DNA from: Nocardiopsis terrae
Lineage (GTDB): Bacteria; Actinomycetota; Actinomycetes; Streptosporangiales; Streptosporangiaceae
NCBI RefSeq assembly: GCF_014651695.1
Contig: NZ_BMXJ01000002.1
Span: 496,001-560,000, forward strand
DNA: 64,000 nt
Direction: 5' to 3'
Shown here: piece by piece, positions 32,854 through 41,086 of the stretch
Layout of the letters: the number at the start of each line of letters is the position of its first letter
Position numbering within the stretch: the stretch's first letter is position 1
Position numbers and translations under genes: made by a program
Notes under the pieces: generated by a model
Databases searched by the model: none
What the model saw: only the letters and a program-made list of their open reading frames with translations
What the model was told of the DNA's origin: nothing

Positions 32854-34962
32854 ATGTCCAGACTCGTGCGCGCATCCGGCGCACTGCTCCTGACAGGCGC
32901 TCTGGTGGTGCCCTTCGCCCCGGCGGCCGGCGCGTCCGCGCCCATGGACACCCCCGGCGACGCGGCCTTCACCCTCACGGTCCTGCACGGGAACGACCCC
33001 GAGTCAGCCCTCCTGCACGCCTCCGGCGAACCGGGCTTCGGCGGGGCCGCGCGCTACACGACGCTGCTCCACCAGCTCCGGGACAGCGAGAACGCCGGCA
33101 CCGGCGCGGGGGCCGACGAGGCCGAGGACCGCGGCGTGGTCACCGTCAACTCCGGCGACCTGTACCTTCCCGGCCCCGAGTTCGCCGCCTCCCAGGAGGA
33201 GGGCGCCCCCTTCTACGACGCGGTCGCCGCCTCCCACGCCGGGTACGACGCGGTCGCCATGGGCAACCACGAGTTCGACTTCGGCCCGGACCTGTACGCC
33301 GAGTTCATCGGTGAGCTCCCCGAGGACACCACGGTGGTCGCCGCGAACGTGGACGTGTCCGGCGAACCGGAACTGGCCGCGCACGAGGCCTCGGGCCGGA
33401 TCGCCCCGAGCACCGTCGTACAGGTGCAGGACGAGCAGGTCGGCGTCGTCGGGGCGCTCTACCCGCAGCTGGCCTCCATCTCCAGTCCGCGCGACGTGGT
33501 GGTGAACGAGGTCGTCGGCCCGGTCCAGGCCGAGGTCGACCGGCTGACCGAGGACGGCGTCGACAAGATCATCCTCATCTCCCACCTGCAGAACATCACC
33601 TACGAGGAGCGGGTCGCCCAGGAGCTGTCCGGCGTCGACGCCGTGGTCTCCGGCGGCGGCCACGAGGTGATGGCGGACGAGGACGAGGCCCTGGTCCCGG
33701 GCGACGAGGTCACCGTCCACCCGGGCACCGGCGACCCCCTCTCCTATCCGCTGCTCACCGAGGACGCGCAGGGCACCGAGGTCCCGGTCGTGACCGCGGG
33801 CGCCGACTACAAGTACGTCGGCCGCCTGGTGATCAACTTCGACGCCGAGGGCGACCTGGTCTCCGTCAGCGACCGCTCCGGGCCGGTCGTGGTCGACGAC
33901 TCCGTCGAGCCGCACCCCGAGGTCGACGCCCAGGTGACCAAGCCGGTCACCGACCACGTCGCCGAGCTCTCCGAGACCGAGGTGGCGCAGAGCGAGGTGG
34001 CCCTGGACGGGACCCGGGACCCGGGCGTGCGCACCCAGGAGACCAACCTGGGCAACCTGATGGCGGACTCGCTGCTGGACACCGGTGTGCGCAACGCCGA
34101 GGAGTACGGCGTCCCCGAGCCGCAGATCGGTATCCAGAACGGCGGCGGTATCCGCAATTCCTCGGTGATCCCGGCAGGGCCGGTGACCGCGCTCGACACG
34201 TACTCGATCGCCGCCTTCGCCAACCAGGTCGCGGTGGTACCGGAGATCCCCCGGACGCAGGTCAAGGAGCTCCTGGAGCACGGAGTCTCCGCGGCGCCCG
34301 CCGCCGACGGCCGGTTCATGCAGGTCGCCGGGGTGAACTTCGCCTACGACCCCGACAACGCCGCCCAGGAGGTCGACGGTGACGGGGAGGTGCTCACCCC
34401 CGGTGAGCGCGTGCGCAGCGCCGTCCTGCACGACGGCACGGTGATCGTCGAGGACGGCGAGGTCGTGGACGGCCCGGGCATCACGATCGCGACCATCGAC
34501 TTCTCCGCCTCCGGCGGCGACATGTACCCCTTCCGCGGCGCCGACTTCACCGTGGTGGGTTCGACCTACCAGGGTGCCCTGGAGCGCCACCTCACCGAGA
34601 CCCTCGACGGTGTCGTGACCGCGGCGGACTACCCCGAGGGCGGTTCCGGCCGCATCGTGGTCGGCGAGCAGGCCACCGAGCCCCCCGGTGACGGGGGCGG
34701 TTCGCCCACCGACCCGCCGGAGTCGCCGGAGCCGACGGACGGTCCCACCGACGGGCCCACCGACGGGGCGACCGACCCCGACGAGCACAAGCCCGGTCGC
34801 CCCGACGACGAGGACGGCGACAAGGGTTCGCTGCCGGTGACCGGTGGTGCCCTGACCGGTCTGGTCCTGGTTGCCGCGATCGCCGTGGCCGCCGGTGGCA
34901 GCGCCATCTACCTGAGCCGCAGGCGCAGGTCGGCTACGGACACCGGGGAGGGAGACGCCTGA
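32854..34962 (+). CDS. Secreted, sortase-anchored 5'-nucleotidase-family metallophosphatase
   Basis: The 702-residue protein has a Sec signal peptide (ending near PAAGASA), a metallophosphatase domain with LHGNDPES, VNSGDLYLPG, MGNHEFDFG, LISHLQN and GGGHE, then a 5'-nucleotidase C-terminal domain (TNLGNLMADSLLD, QNGGGIRNS). A Pro/Thr/Asp linker with TDGP repeats leads to LPVTG, a hydrophobic helix and RRRR, a sortase signal for cell-wall anchoring. The first motif reads D-x-E where UshA has D-x-H, which I believe is usual for this LHxNDxES branch. It probably salvages phosphate or nucleosides outside the cell. AAAGGAG precedes the ATG. Confidence 0.9.
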   Translation: MSRLVRASGALLLTGALVVPFAPAAGASAPMDTPGDAAFTLTVLHGNDPESALLHASGEPGFGGAARYTTLLHQLRDSENAGTGAGADEAEDRGVVTVNSGDLYLPGPEFAASQEEGAPFYDAVAASHAGYDAVAMGNHEFDFGPDLYAEFIGELPEDTTVVAANVDVSGEPELAAHEASGRIAPSTVVQVQDEQVGVVGALYPQLASISSPRDVVVNEVVGPVQAEVDRLTEDGVDKIILISHLQNITYEERVAQELSGVDAVVSGGGHEVMADEDEALVPGDEVTVHPGTGDPLSYPLLTEDAQGTEVPVVTAGADYKYVGRLVINFDAEGDLVSVSDRSGPVVVDDSVEPHPEVDAQVTKPVTDHVAELSETEVAQSEVALDGTRDPGVRTQETNLGNLMADSLLDTGVRNAEEYGVPEPQIGIQNGGGIRNSSVIPAGPVTALDTYSIAAFANQVAVVPEIPRTQVKELLEHGVSAAPAADGRFMQVAGVNFAYDPDNAAQEVDGDGEVLTPGERVRSAVLHDGTVIVEDGEVVDGPGITIATIDFSASGGDMYPFRGADFTVVGSTYQGALERHLTETLDGVVTAADYPEGGSGRIVVGEQATEPPGDGGGSPTDPPESPEPTDGPTDGPTDGATDPDEHKPGRPDDEDGDKGSLPVTGGALTGLVLVAAIAVAAGGSAIYLSRRRRSATDTGEGDA

Positions 34963-35005
34963 TCCGGCTGTCCGGTTACCGGTAGGTCCGGGCCGGGACG
35001 ACGAA

Positions 35006-35043
35006 CGCGGGCCCGTCCGAGCAGTCGCTCGGCCGGGCCCGCG
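35006..35043. terminator. Bidirectional terminator hairpin
   Basis: cgcgggcccg-t-ccgagc (35006-35022) pairs with gctcgg-c-cgggcccgcg (35027-35043), with one internal mismatch and an agtc loop. It lies between two converging genes. Confidence 0.65.
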
Positions 35044-35060
35044 CCGTGTCCGGGGGCGCC

Positions 35061-35594
35061 TCAGCAGCGGGGAAGGCCCTCGACCGGTTGCCAGGGCTCG
35101 TGGTCCCGGAAGGCAGTGGCGCTGACGAAGACGTCCCGGTTGCCGGTGTCGTCGTCGGTCAGCGCCCACCAGGTCGAGTAGCTCTCACCGTCGGTGTGGG
35201 GCTCACCCTCGACCTGGCAGAAGAAGTAGTGCCGTCCCGCCCACAGCCAGCCGCTCGTGGGGTAGCGGCTCCCCTGCGACCAGTAGGTCCGGGCGTCGCG
35301 CCAGGTGGAGTAGTAGTGGCGGTGGGAGAGGCTCTGGGACCCGGCGTTCGGGCTGGTGGGGGCCGTCCCTTCCGTGTCCCGCGCCGCGACCGCACCGGAC
35401 TCGGCGGTGCCGGGTCCGGTGCCCTCCGCTGCGGCCGGTGCCGCGAAGGCGACCGGAAGCACCAGGGCCAGGGCGAGGGCGGTCAGCGGACCCGGACCGC
35501 GTCCGCCACGTGTTCCGGGCCCTCCCGTCCGTACCGTGCCCCGGCGGGACCGCGGTTCCGCTCGCTTCACCTTCGTACTGCTGCTGCGCGCCAT
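35061..35594 (-). CDS. Secreted protein, unknown function
   Basis: The 177-residue product has a basic N-region, a signal peptide (LTALALALVLPVAFAAPAAA) and a mature domain rich in Trp/Tyr/Ser with YYSTWRDARTYW and SGWLWAGRHYFFCQ. The two Cys residues (one in FFCQVEG, one at the C-terminus) may form a disulfide. The repeated W/Y/H pattern resembles small SH3-like or wall-binding modules, but I cannot name a family. GAGGAG precedes the ATG. It is likely monocistronic. Confidence 0.65.
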   Translation of the reverse strand: MARSSSTKVKRAEPRSRRGTVRTGGPGTRGGRGPGPLTALALALVLPVAFAAPAAAEGTGPGTAESGAVAARDTEGTAPTSPNAGSQSLSHRHYYSTWRDARTYWSQGSRYPTSGWLWAGRHYFFCQVEGEPHTDGESYSTWWALTDDDTGNRDVFVSATAFRDHEPWQPVEGLPRC

Positions 35595-35761
35595 CGCTGC
35601 TCCTCGCGTGCCCCGCCCGGACCGGCTCAGGTGTCCGAGATGAGTGGACAGGTCCGGTGAGGGTCCGGGTCCCGGGGCCCGCCAACCGTCACCAACACCC
35701 CATTATTACCCGTTGTGATCAATTGGGCACGCATCGACTCGGGGTGTGGCGGGAACGGGCG

Positions 35762-36478
35762 TCAGCACCCGGCGAACTCCTCGGTGTCGCCGGCCATGTC
35801 GTCCCGTTCGGACTGCTCCATACCGCCGCCCTCGAACCAGATGAACACGATGTGGCAGGCGTTCTGCGCGTCGACCATGTCGTTGTCGTCCTCCGCGATC
35901 TGGGCCGTCAGGCCCGTGATGACGATGGAGGCCACCAGGACGTCCTCGAAGGCGATGACCCGGACCAGATCGGTGTCCACGGCGCTCGTGCAGACGAAGG
36001 CGTCCTCCTCGTCCTCGCACAGTTCACCGGTGATGTCGGCGCCCGCCCGGAGTCCGTAGTCCCCGCCCAGCTCCGCGACCACGTCCTCGGCCGAGACCTT
36101 CTCCGGTGGTTCCTCCGCGGGAGGTTCGCTCGGCTCCCCGGTGGGCTCCGGAGGCGGGAGGGGGGTCCGGGTCGGGCTCGGGGACTCCTCCGGCGAGGGC
36201 GCGGCCGACGGGGAGGCGGAGGGTTCGGCGACCCCCTCGCCCCGGCCGGCCGCGATCCGGTCGGTGAGCGCCCCGGTGAGCGCGAGTCCGCCGCCGAGGA
36301 AGGACGCTCCGGCCAGCACCGCGATCACGGAGAGCACCGCGAGCAGCCCGGTCCCGTACCTGCCCGAGGACGGAGGGGCCGGGGGCCCGGCGGGCGGGTG
36401 GTTCTGCGGCGGTCCCGGCGGAGGGCCCTGCGGCGGGAATCCGAATTCTCCTCCGCCGGGCGGCGGGTTGGGGTTCAC
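35762..36478 (-). CDS. Single-pass membrane protein with Pro-rich N-terminus and exported domain
   Basis: The 238-residue protein begins with a Pro/Gly-rich cytosolic segment (NPNPPPGGGEFGFPPQ), one membrane helix (LLAVLSVIAVLAGASFLGGGLAL), a Pro/Ser/Glu linker and an exported domain of about 110 residues. Four Cys (LCEDEEDAFVC, NACH, FAGC) could form two disulfides. The layout resembles actinomycete DUF4190/DUF4333-like envelope proteins. I cannot assign it. GGAGGA precedes the GTG start. It is divergent from the response-regulator gene across an AT-rich gap. Confidence 0.65.
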   Translation of the reverse strand: MNPNPPPGGGEFGFPPQGPPPGPPQNHPPAGPPAPPSSGRYGTGLLAVLSVIAVLAGASFLGGGLALTGALTDRIAAGRGEGVAEPSASPSAAPSPEESPSPTRTPLPPPEPTGEPSEPPAEEPPEKVSAEDVVAELGGDYGLRAGADITGELCEDEEDAFVCTSAVDTDLVRVIAFEDVLVASIVITGLTAQIAEDDNDMVDAQNACHIVFIWFEGGGMEQSERDDMAGDTEEFAGC

Positions 36479-36682
36479 GTGCGGGCTCCTCCGTGTCCGG
36501 GAAACGTCTCTCGGGGCGCATGGGAACACCCTCTCGATCCAGCTTCCCAGTTTCACCAAGAAGGTGCAAAGAAAAGACCCATAGTGGCCAATTGTACTAT
36601 TTGACCGATATGTGATTAGCGTATTTTCGGCCAACCCTGGGCCATCCGGCGCGCATAATAGGGAAATGCGCCACCCTGGACC

Positions 36683-36688
36683 TACGAT
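36683..36688 (+). promoter_or_regulatory. -10-like box of a probable leaderless promoter (response regulator)
   Basis: TACGAT is followed by 7 nt and ATG 36696. No ribosome site is present. The gap 36479-36695 is AT-rich (ttgaccgatatgtgattagc at 36601-36620) and holds divergent promoters. Confidence 0.4.
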
Positions 36689-36695
36689 CGGCTCC

Positions 36696-37364
36696 ATGAC
36701 CTGCGTTTTGCTGGCCGAAGACGATGTCTCGATCTCCGAGCCTCTCGCGCGCGCACTCCGACGCGAGGGTTACACGGTAGACGTGACCGTCAACGGCATT
36801 GAGACACTCGACCGCGCCCGTGCGGGAGACATCGACCTCATGGTCCTGGATCTCGGGCTACCCGAAATGGACGGCCTTGAGGTGGCACGTCGGCTCCGCG
36901 CCGAGGGTCACGGAACGCCGATCCTCATCCTGACCGCCCGCGCGGACGAGGTCGACACCGTCGTCGGCCTCGACGCGGGAGCCGACGACTACGTGACCAA
37001 ACCCTTCAGACTCGCCGAACTCCTGGCCCGTGTCCGCGCACTCCTGCGCCGGGGCGGGGCCGAGGTCCCGGTGGTCCACGGGGTCCGGATCGACAACGAC
37101 TCGCGCCGCGCCTGGCTGGGCGAACGCGAACTGCAACTGACCACCAAGGAGTTCGACCTGCTGCGCGTACTCGTACGCGATGCTGGCAAGGTGGTCACCA
37201 GGGAACAGATCATGCGGGAGGTGTGGGACACCAACTGGTGGGGATCGACCAAGACCCTGGACATGCACATCTCCTGGCTGCGCCGCAAACTCGGTGACGA
37301 CGCCAACCAGCCGTCGTACATCACGACCGTCCGGGGTGTGGGTTTCCGGTTCGAACGAGACTGA
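36696..37364 (+). CDS. OmpR/PhoB-family response regulator
   Basis: The 222-residue protein has a receiver domain (acidic pair in LLAEDD, phospho-acceptor Asp52 in LDLGLPEMDG, Lys in TKPF) and a winged-helix DNA-binding domain (LTTKEFDLLRVL, REQIMREVW, TLDMHISWLRRKLG, YITTVRGVGFRF). ATG 36696 gives the standard N-terminus. It is followed 64 nt later by its histidine kinase. The stimulus and targets are unknown, but the cell-envelope genes nearby are natural candidates. Confidence 0.93.
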   Translation: MTCVLLAEDDVSISEPLARALRREGYTVDVTVNGIETLDRARAGDIDLMVLDLGLPEMDGLEVARRLRAEGHGTPILILTARADEVDTVVGLDAGADDYVTKPFRLAELLARVRALLRRGGAEVPVVHGVRIDNDSRRAWLGERELQLTTKEFDLLRVLVRDAGKVVTREQIMREVWDTNWWGSTKTLDMHISWLRRKLGDDANQPSYITTVRGVGFRFERD

Positions 37365-37428
37365 CCCGGCCTCGGGTTCGGCACACTTGCCGGTCGACCG
37401 CCCCGGGGTCGGACGGACGTGAGGTGAC

Positions 37429-38715
37429 ATGCGCAGGCGGATGGTTTTCTCCACCCTGGTGGTGACCGTCATAGCCGTCATGCTGCTCGGACTGCCCCTG
37501 GGTGCGCTCACCTACAAGCTGGTGCACGACGAGAGCAGCAGGCAGCTTGAGGGCGAGGCCGAGCTGATCGGTGCCGAGAGCGACAACATGCTCGGACTCC
37601 GCGGCGAACTGGACCCGATGCGGTTCAGCCAGGAGCACCCGGACCGGTTCATCCGCATCACACCCGCGGACGCGCCCACGGCAGTGACCGCGGGCGACCC
37701 GTCGTTGGACCCGGAGGCCGCGGACTCTCCGCACCTGCTCAAAGCCACCGTCACCACCAGTCGCGGGACACGGGTCGAGGTGTGGGCCAGCAACGAGGAC
37801 GTGCAGGAGAGCGTGGTCCGGGCCTGGCTCGGGATCGCCTCCCTGTCCCTGCTGGCCATCGGGGTCGCCGTGGGCCTGTCCATGTTCCAGGCCCGCAGGC
37901 TCACCCTGCCCCTGGTCGACCTGGCCGCCACCGCCGAACGGCTCGGCTCCGGGGTGACCACACCGTGGGGCCATCGTTACGGCATCCCGGAGGCCGACCG
38001 CGTCGCCGAGGTGCTGGACCGCAGCGCCGAACGCATCGCCGGTCTCATCGCCACCGAACGCCACTTCGCCACCGACGCCTCACACCAACTGCGCACCCCG
38101 CTGACCGCTCTGACCATGCGGTTGGAGGAGATCCTCGCCGAGTCGAACAACCCCGAGGTGGTCCGGGAGGAGGGGGAAGCGGCCCTCGCCCAGACCGAAC
38201 GGCTCGTGGAAACCGTCGAAAGCCTGCTCGGCCGCGCCCGCAAGAGCCAGAACCCCGAAGTCGAACCCGTGGAGCTCGACCCCGTCCTCAACCACCTGCA
38301 GGCCGAATGGTCGCCCGTCCTCCAACAGGAGCAACGCAGGCTCCTGGTCACCGGGGACCCCGGGCTGACCGCCATGACCGTCCCCACCGACCTCGCCCAG
38401 ATCCTGGCGACCCTGGTGGAGAACGCCTACAAACACGGCGCGGGGACGGTGACCCTCCGCCGCCTCGACACCGGCCAGTCCGTCCGCGTGGAGGTCAGCG
38501 ACGAGGGCGAGGGGGTCCCCGAGCACCTGTCCGGAAGGATCTTCGAACGCGAGGTGAGCGGGGGCGGCGGCACCGGCCTGGGTCTGGCCCTCGCCCGTCA
38601 CATCGCCGAGTCCGAAGGCGCCCGCGTCGAACTGGTGCAGACCAGGCCGACCACCTTCGCGCTCTTCCTGCCCGCCGGAGCCGGCGGGCTGTCGAAGATG
38701 ACCGGCCCCGTCTGA
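37429..38715 (+). CDS. Membrane sensor histidine kinase
   Basis: The 428-residue kinase has two membrane helices (about 8-27 and 132-153) flanking an extracytoplasmic sensor of about 100 residues, a HAMP-like linker (RRLTLPLVDLAATAERLGSG), the phospho-acceptor H box FATDASHQLRTPL (His219), N box VENAYKHG, G1 SDEGEGVP and G2 GTGLGLALA. GAGG precedes the ATG. It pairs with the adjacent response regulator. The short acidic sensor domain suggests detection of a surface or envelope signal, which is inference. Confidence 0.92.
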   Translation: MRRRMVFSTLVVTVIAVMLLGLPLGALTYKLVHDESSRQLEGEAELIGAESDNMLGLRGELDPMRFSQEHPDRFIRITPADAPTAVTAGDPSLDPEAADSPHLLKATVTTSRGTRVEVWASNEDVQESVVRAWLGIASLSLLAIGVAVGLSMFQARRLTLPLVDLAATAERLGSGVTTPWGHRYGIPEADRVAEVLDRSAERIAGLIATERHFATDASHQLRTPLTALTMRLEEILAESNNPEVVREEGEAALAQTERLVETVESLLGRARKSQNPEVEPVELDPVLNHLQAEWSPVLQQEQRRLLVTGDPGLTAMTVPTDLAQILATLVENAYKHGAGTVTLRRLDTGQSVRVEVSDEGEGVPEHLSGRIFEREVSGGGGTGLGLALARHIAESEGARVELVQTRPTTFALFLPAGAGGLSKMTGPV

Positions 38716-38738
38716 AGTAGGGGTGGGACCGGGCCCGG

Positions 38739-40958
38739 TCAGTTCCCCGTGCCCGCGTGGGCGGCTGAGTCCAGCGGCTTCGGAACCTCACCGCGGACCA
38801 CCAGATCGCTCCACAGGGAGCGCACCCTCTCCAGGGCGTACACCGAGTTCACCTCCGCGCGGGCGCGCTCGCTCTCCTCGCCGAACCGGCCCTCGGAGAC
38901 CGTCGCGTGGATGGCCTCGGCCATCGCCACCGGGTCGTCGTGGATCCAGTGCGGATCGTAGATGGTGTCGGCTCCCGGCCAGGGCAGCAGCGCGGGGACG
39001 CCACCGGAGGCCGCGCACTCGGCGGGCGCCAGGTGGAAGGACTCGTCGTCGCTGGTGGAGAGCACGAACCCGACTCTGCGCAACCAGGTCGCCACGTCCG
39101 GGCCGAAGGGGTCGAAGACCACCCCCGACGCGAGCGTACTGTCACGCTGGATCCGGCGGTAGACGCGCTCGAAGTAGGTGCGCTCCTCCGGCCGGTTCCA
39201 GATCCACCAGTACTCCCACGGCTGTTTGGTCTTGACCGAGAGCGTGTAGCGGGGATCCATGCGGCGCAGCTCCGCGAGCACGTCCAGCCCCCGGTCCAGG
39301 CGCTTGCGTGAGGGCGCGATCCCGATCATGCCGAGCGAGTACTCGGCCCCGGCGAGTTTGGGCCGGTCGAGCTGGCGGTCGTCCACCCAGTTGGGCAGGA
39401 CGACGACCTTGTCGGCGGGCCAGCCGGTGAGCTCGCGGGTGAGGTCGGCGTAGTGCGGGCTCACGCACACCACCGCGTCCACCTTCCCGACGTCCAGGCG
39501 GCGCGGCCACTCCGCGTACAGCTCGAAGCGGTGCAGACGGACGATCAACCGCTGGTCGGGGCGCTTCCACTTGGCGTAGAACAGGGCGTTGGGCCCGCAC
39601 CACTCACAGATGACGACGTCGGCCCAGGCGGCGAGCTCCCGTGACCGGTACTGGTCGTGGGTGCTCAGCCCCTCCCACTCGTCGATGCGCACGTCGAGCC
39701 CCGGCAGCGAGTCCAGGTACTCCGCGAGGCGGGTGAAGAACTTCAGGTCGTGACCGGCGATGACGACCTTGAGCGGCAGTTCGGGGTCGGCCCCCCGCGG
39801 AGCGGACGGGAGGGCCTCGGCCAGGTAGCCGCGCAACCGCCCGGCGGCCCGTTCCAGGGTGTGCTCGGCCGCCGCCGCCCGGCAGCGCTCGGCGGCCTCC
39901 GCGTACACGGCGCGGTCGTGGTAGGCGCGGGCGACCACCGCGGCCACCGAGGAGGCGTCCTCACCGGCGAAGAGCGGGTAGTCCCTGCCGAGCAGGGTCT
40001 CGTGCATCGGGGTGCGGTTGAGCACCACCGGCAGGCCCAGTGCCCCCAGCTCCAGGACCTTGGTGGACAGTTCGAGGCTGGCGTCCATGGACGGGTCCCG
40101 CCACGAGATCCCGAAGTCGCAGGTGGCGGATTCGCGGAGCGCCTCGGCCCGCGCCATGCCGCCGCGCCAGTCCACGTGCGGTGTGCTCTCCAGCGCCCTG
40201 CGCATGCGTTTGGCCCAGTCGGCGGGCTCCGCGTGGATCTTGTCGCCGATCATCACCAGTTCGGAGTCCACCCCCAGGCGGGCGAGCTCCTCGGGGAGCC
40301 CGGTCATCTCCAGGGTGTTCCAGGCGGGTGCGAACTTGCCCGTGTAGGCCAGCCGGGTGCGGGCGTGCGCCTCTCCGTCCGCGGCCACCCCCGGGGGGAC
40401 CACAGCGACCGGCGGGAAGAGCACCGAACGACTGCAGGCGGCGGGCACCGTCGACTCCAGGAACGCCCGCAGCTCCTCGGTCTGGCAGAGGACGAAACGG
40501 GAGGCGAGCGCGATCTCGGTGAGCTCCGCGGTGGCCGTCGCGGTGAGTTCGCCGACGCTGTGCGGGAAGTCCGTGAGGTAGGTCCACAGGCGGCCCGTCA
40601 GGGCCTCCTCCTGGGCGGCCAGCCCGGCGAGGCGACGGCCCCGCACGACCACCAGGTCGAAGGGTTTGCGGGCGTGCAGCCCGCCCATCAGCTCCACGGC
40701 CTGCTCGGGTGTGAGGCCGCGCGGTCCGAGGTCGGGGAGCATCCGGTCCTCGTAGGGGCGCACCACCCGGACCCCCGGGGTCTGCGTGAGCGGCGCCGTG
40801 AGCCGGTCGGTCCGCACCTGCGCCTTCAACAGCAGGGTGACCTCGCATCCGGCTGCGGCCAGGGCCTGCGCCATCGACTGGGCCCAGATGGCCGAGCCGT
40901 CGATGATGTTGAGGTCCACGTCCCCGTACAAGAGTGCGCGCGGAGGAGGTGTGCTCAC
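38739..40958 (-). CDS. Tandem double GT-B glycosyltransferase
   Basis: The 739-residue soluble protein consists of two glycosyltransferase units in one chain. The first (about 1-385) has GDVDLNIIDGSAIWAQSMAQAL near the start and the nucleotide-binding end STKVLELGALGLPVVL. The second (about 395-720) begins LKVVIAGHDLKFFTRLAEYL, has VVICEWCGPNAL, and ends ESFHLAPAECAASGGVPALL. Both fit GT4-like folds. One enzyme could add two sugars in sequence, or one unit may be structural. GGGAAG precedes the GTG. It is the last gene of a three-gene unit with wecB. Confidence 0.8.
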   Translation of the reverse strand: MSTPPPRALLYGDVDLNIIDGSAIWAQSMAQALAAAGCEVTLLLKAQVRTDRLTAPLTQTPGVRVVRPYEDRMLPDLGPRGLTPEQAVELMGGLHARKPFDLVVVRGRRLAGLAAQEEALTGRLWTYLTDFPHSVGELTATATAELTEIALASRFVLCQTEELRAFLESTVPAACSRSVLFPPVAVVPPGVAADGEAHARTRLAYTGKFAPAWNTLEMTGLPEELARLGVDSELVMIGDKIHAEPADWAKRMRRALESTPHVDWRGGMARAEALRESATCDFGISWRDPSMDASLELSTKVLELGALGLPVVLNRTPMHETLLGRDYPLFAGEDASSVAAVVARAYHDRAVYAEAAERCRAAAAEHTLERAAGRLRGYLAEALPSAPRGADPELPLKVVIAGHDLKFFTRLAEYLDSLPGLDVRIDEWEGLSTHDQYRSRELAAWADVVICEWCGPNALFYAKWKRPDQRLIVRLHRFELYAEWPRRLDVGKVDAVVCVSPHYADLTRELTGWPADKVVVLPNWVDDRQLDRPKLAGAEYSLGMIGIAPSRKRLDRGLDVLAELRRMDPRYTLSVKTKQPWEYWWIWNRPEERTYFERVYRRIQRDSTLASGVVFDPFGPDVATWLRRVGFVLSTSDDESFHLAPAECAASGGVPALLPWPGADTIYDPHWIHDDPVAMAEAIHATVSEGRFGEESERARAEVNSVYALERVRSLWSDLVVRGEVPKPLDSAAHAGTGN

Positions 40959-41086
40959 GTTCTTCCCTTCGGATACTGGTGGGCCGCCCGTGCGGGGGCG
41001 ACCGGAAAGTCAATCAGAACTGCGGCGGTCGGGCTGCGCCGTGGGCGTCCGTGGCGGGCGAAGGGCGGCGGATCGGGCGCGGTGGG

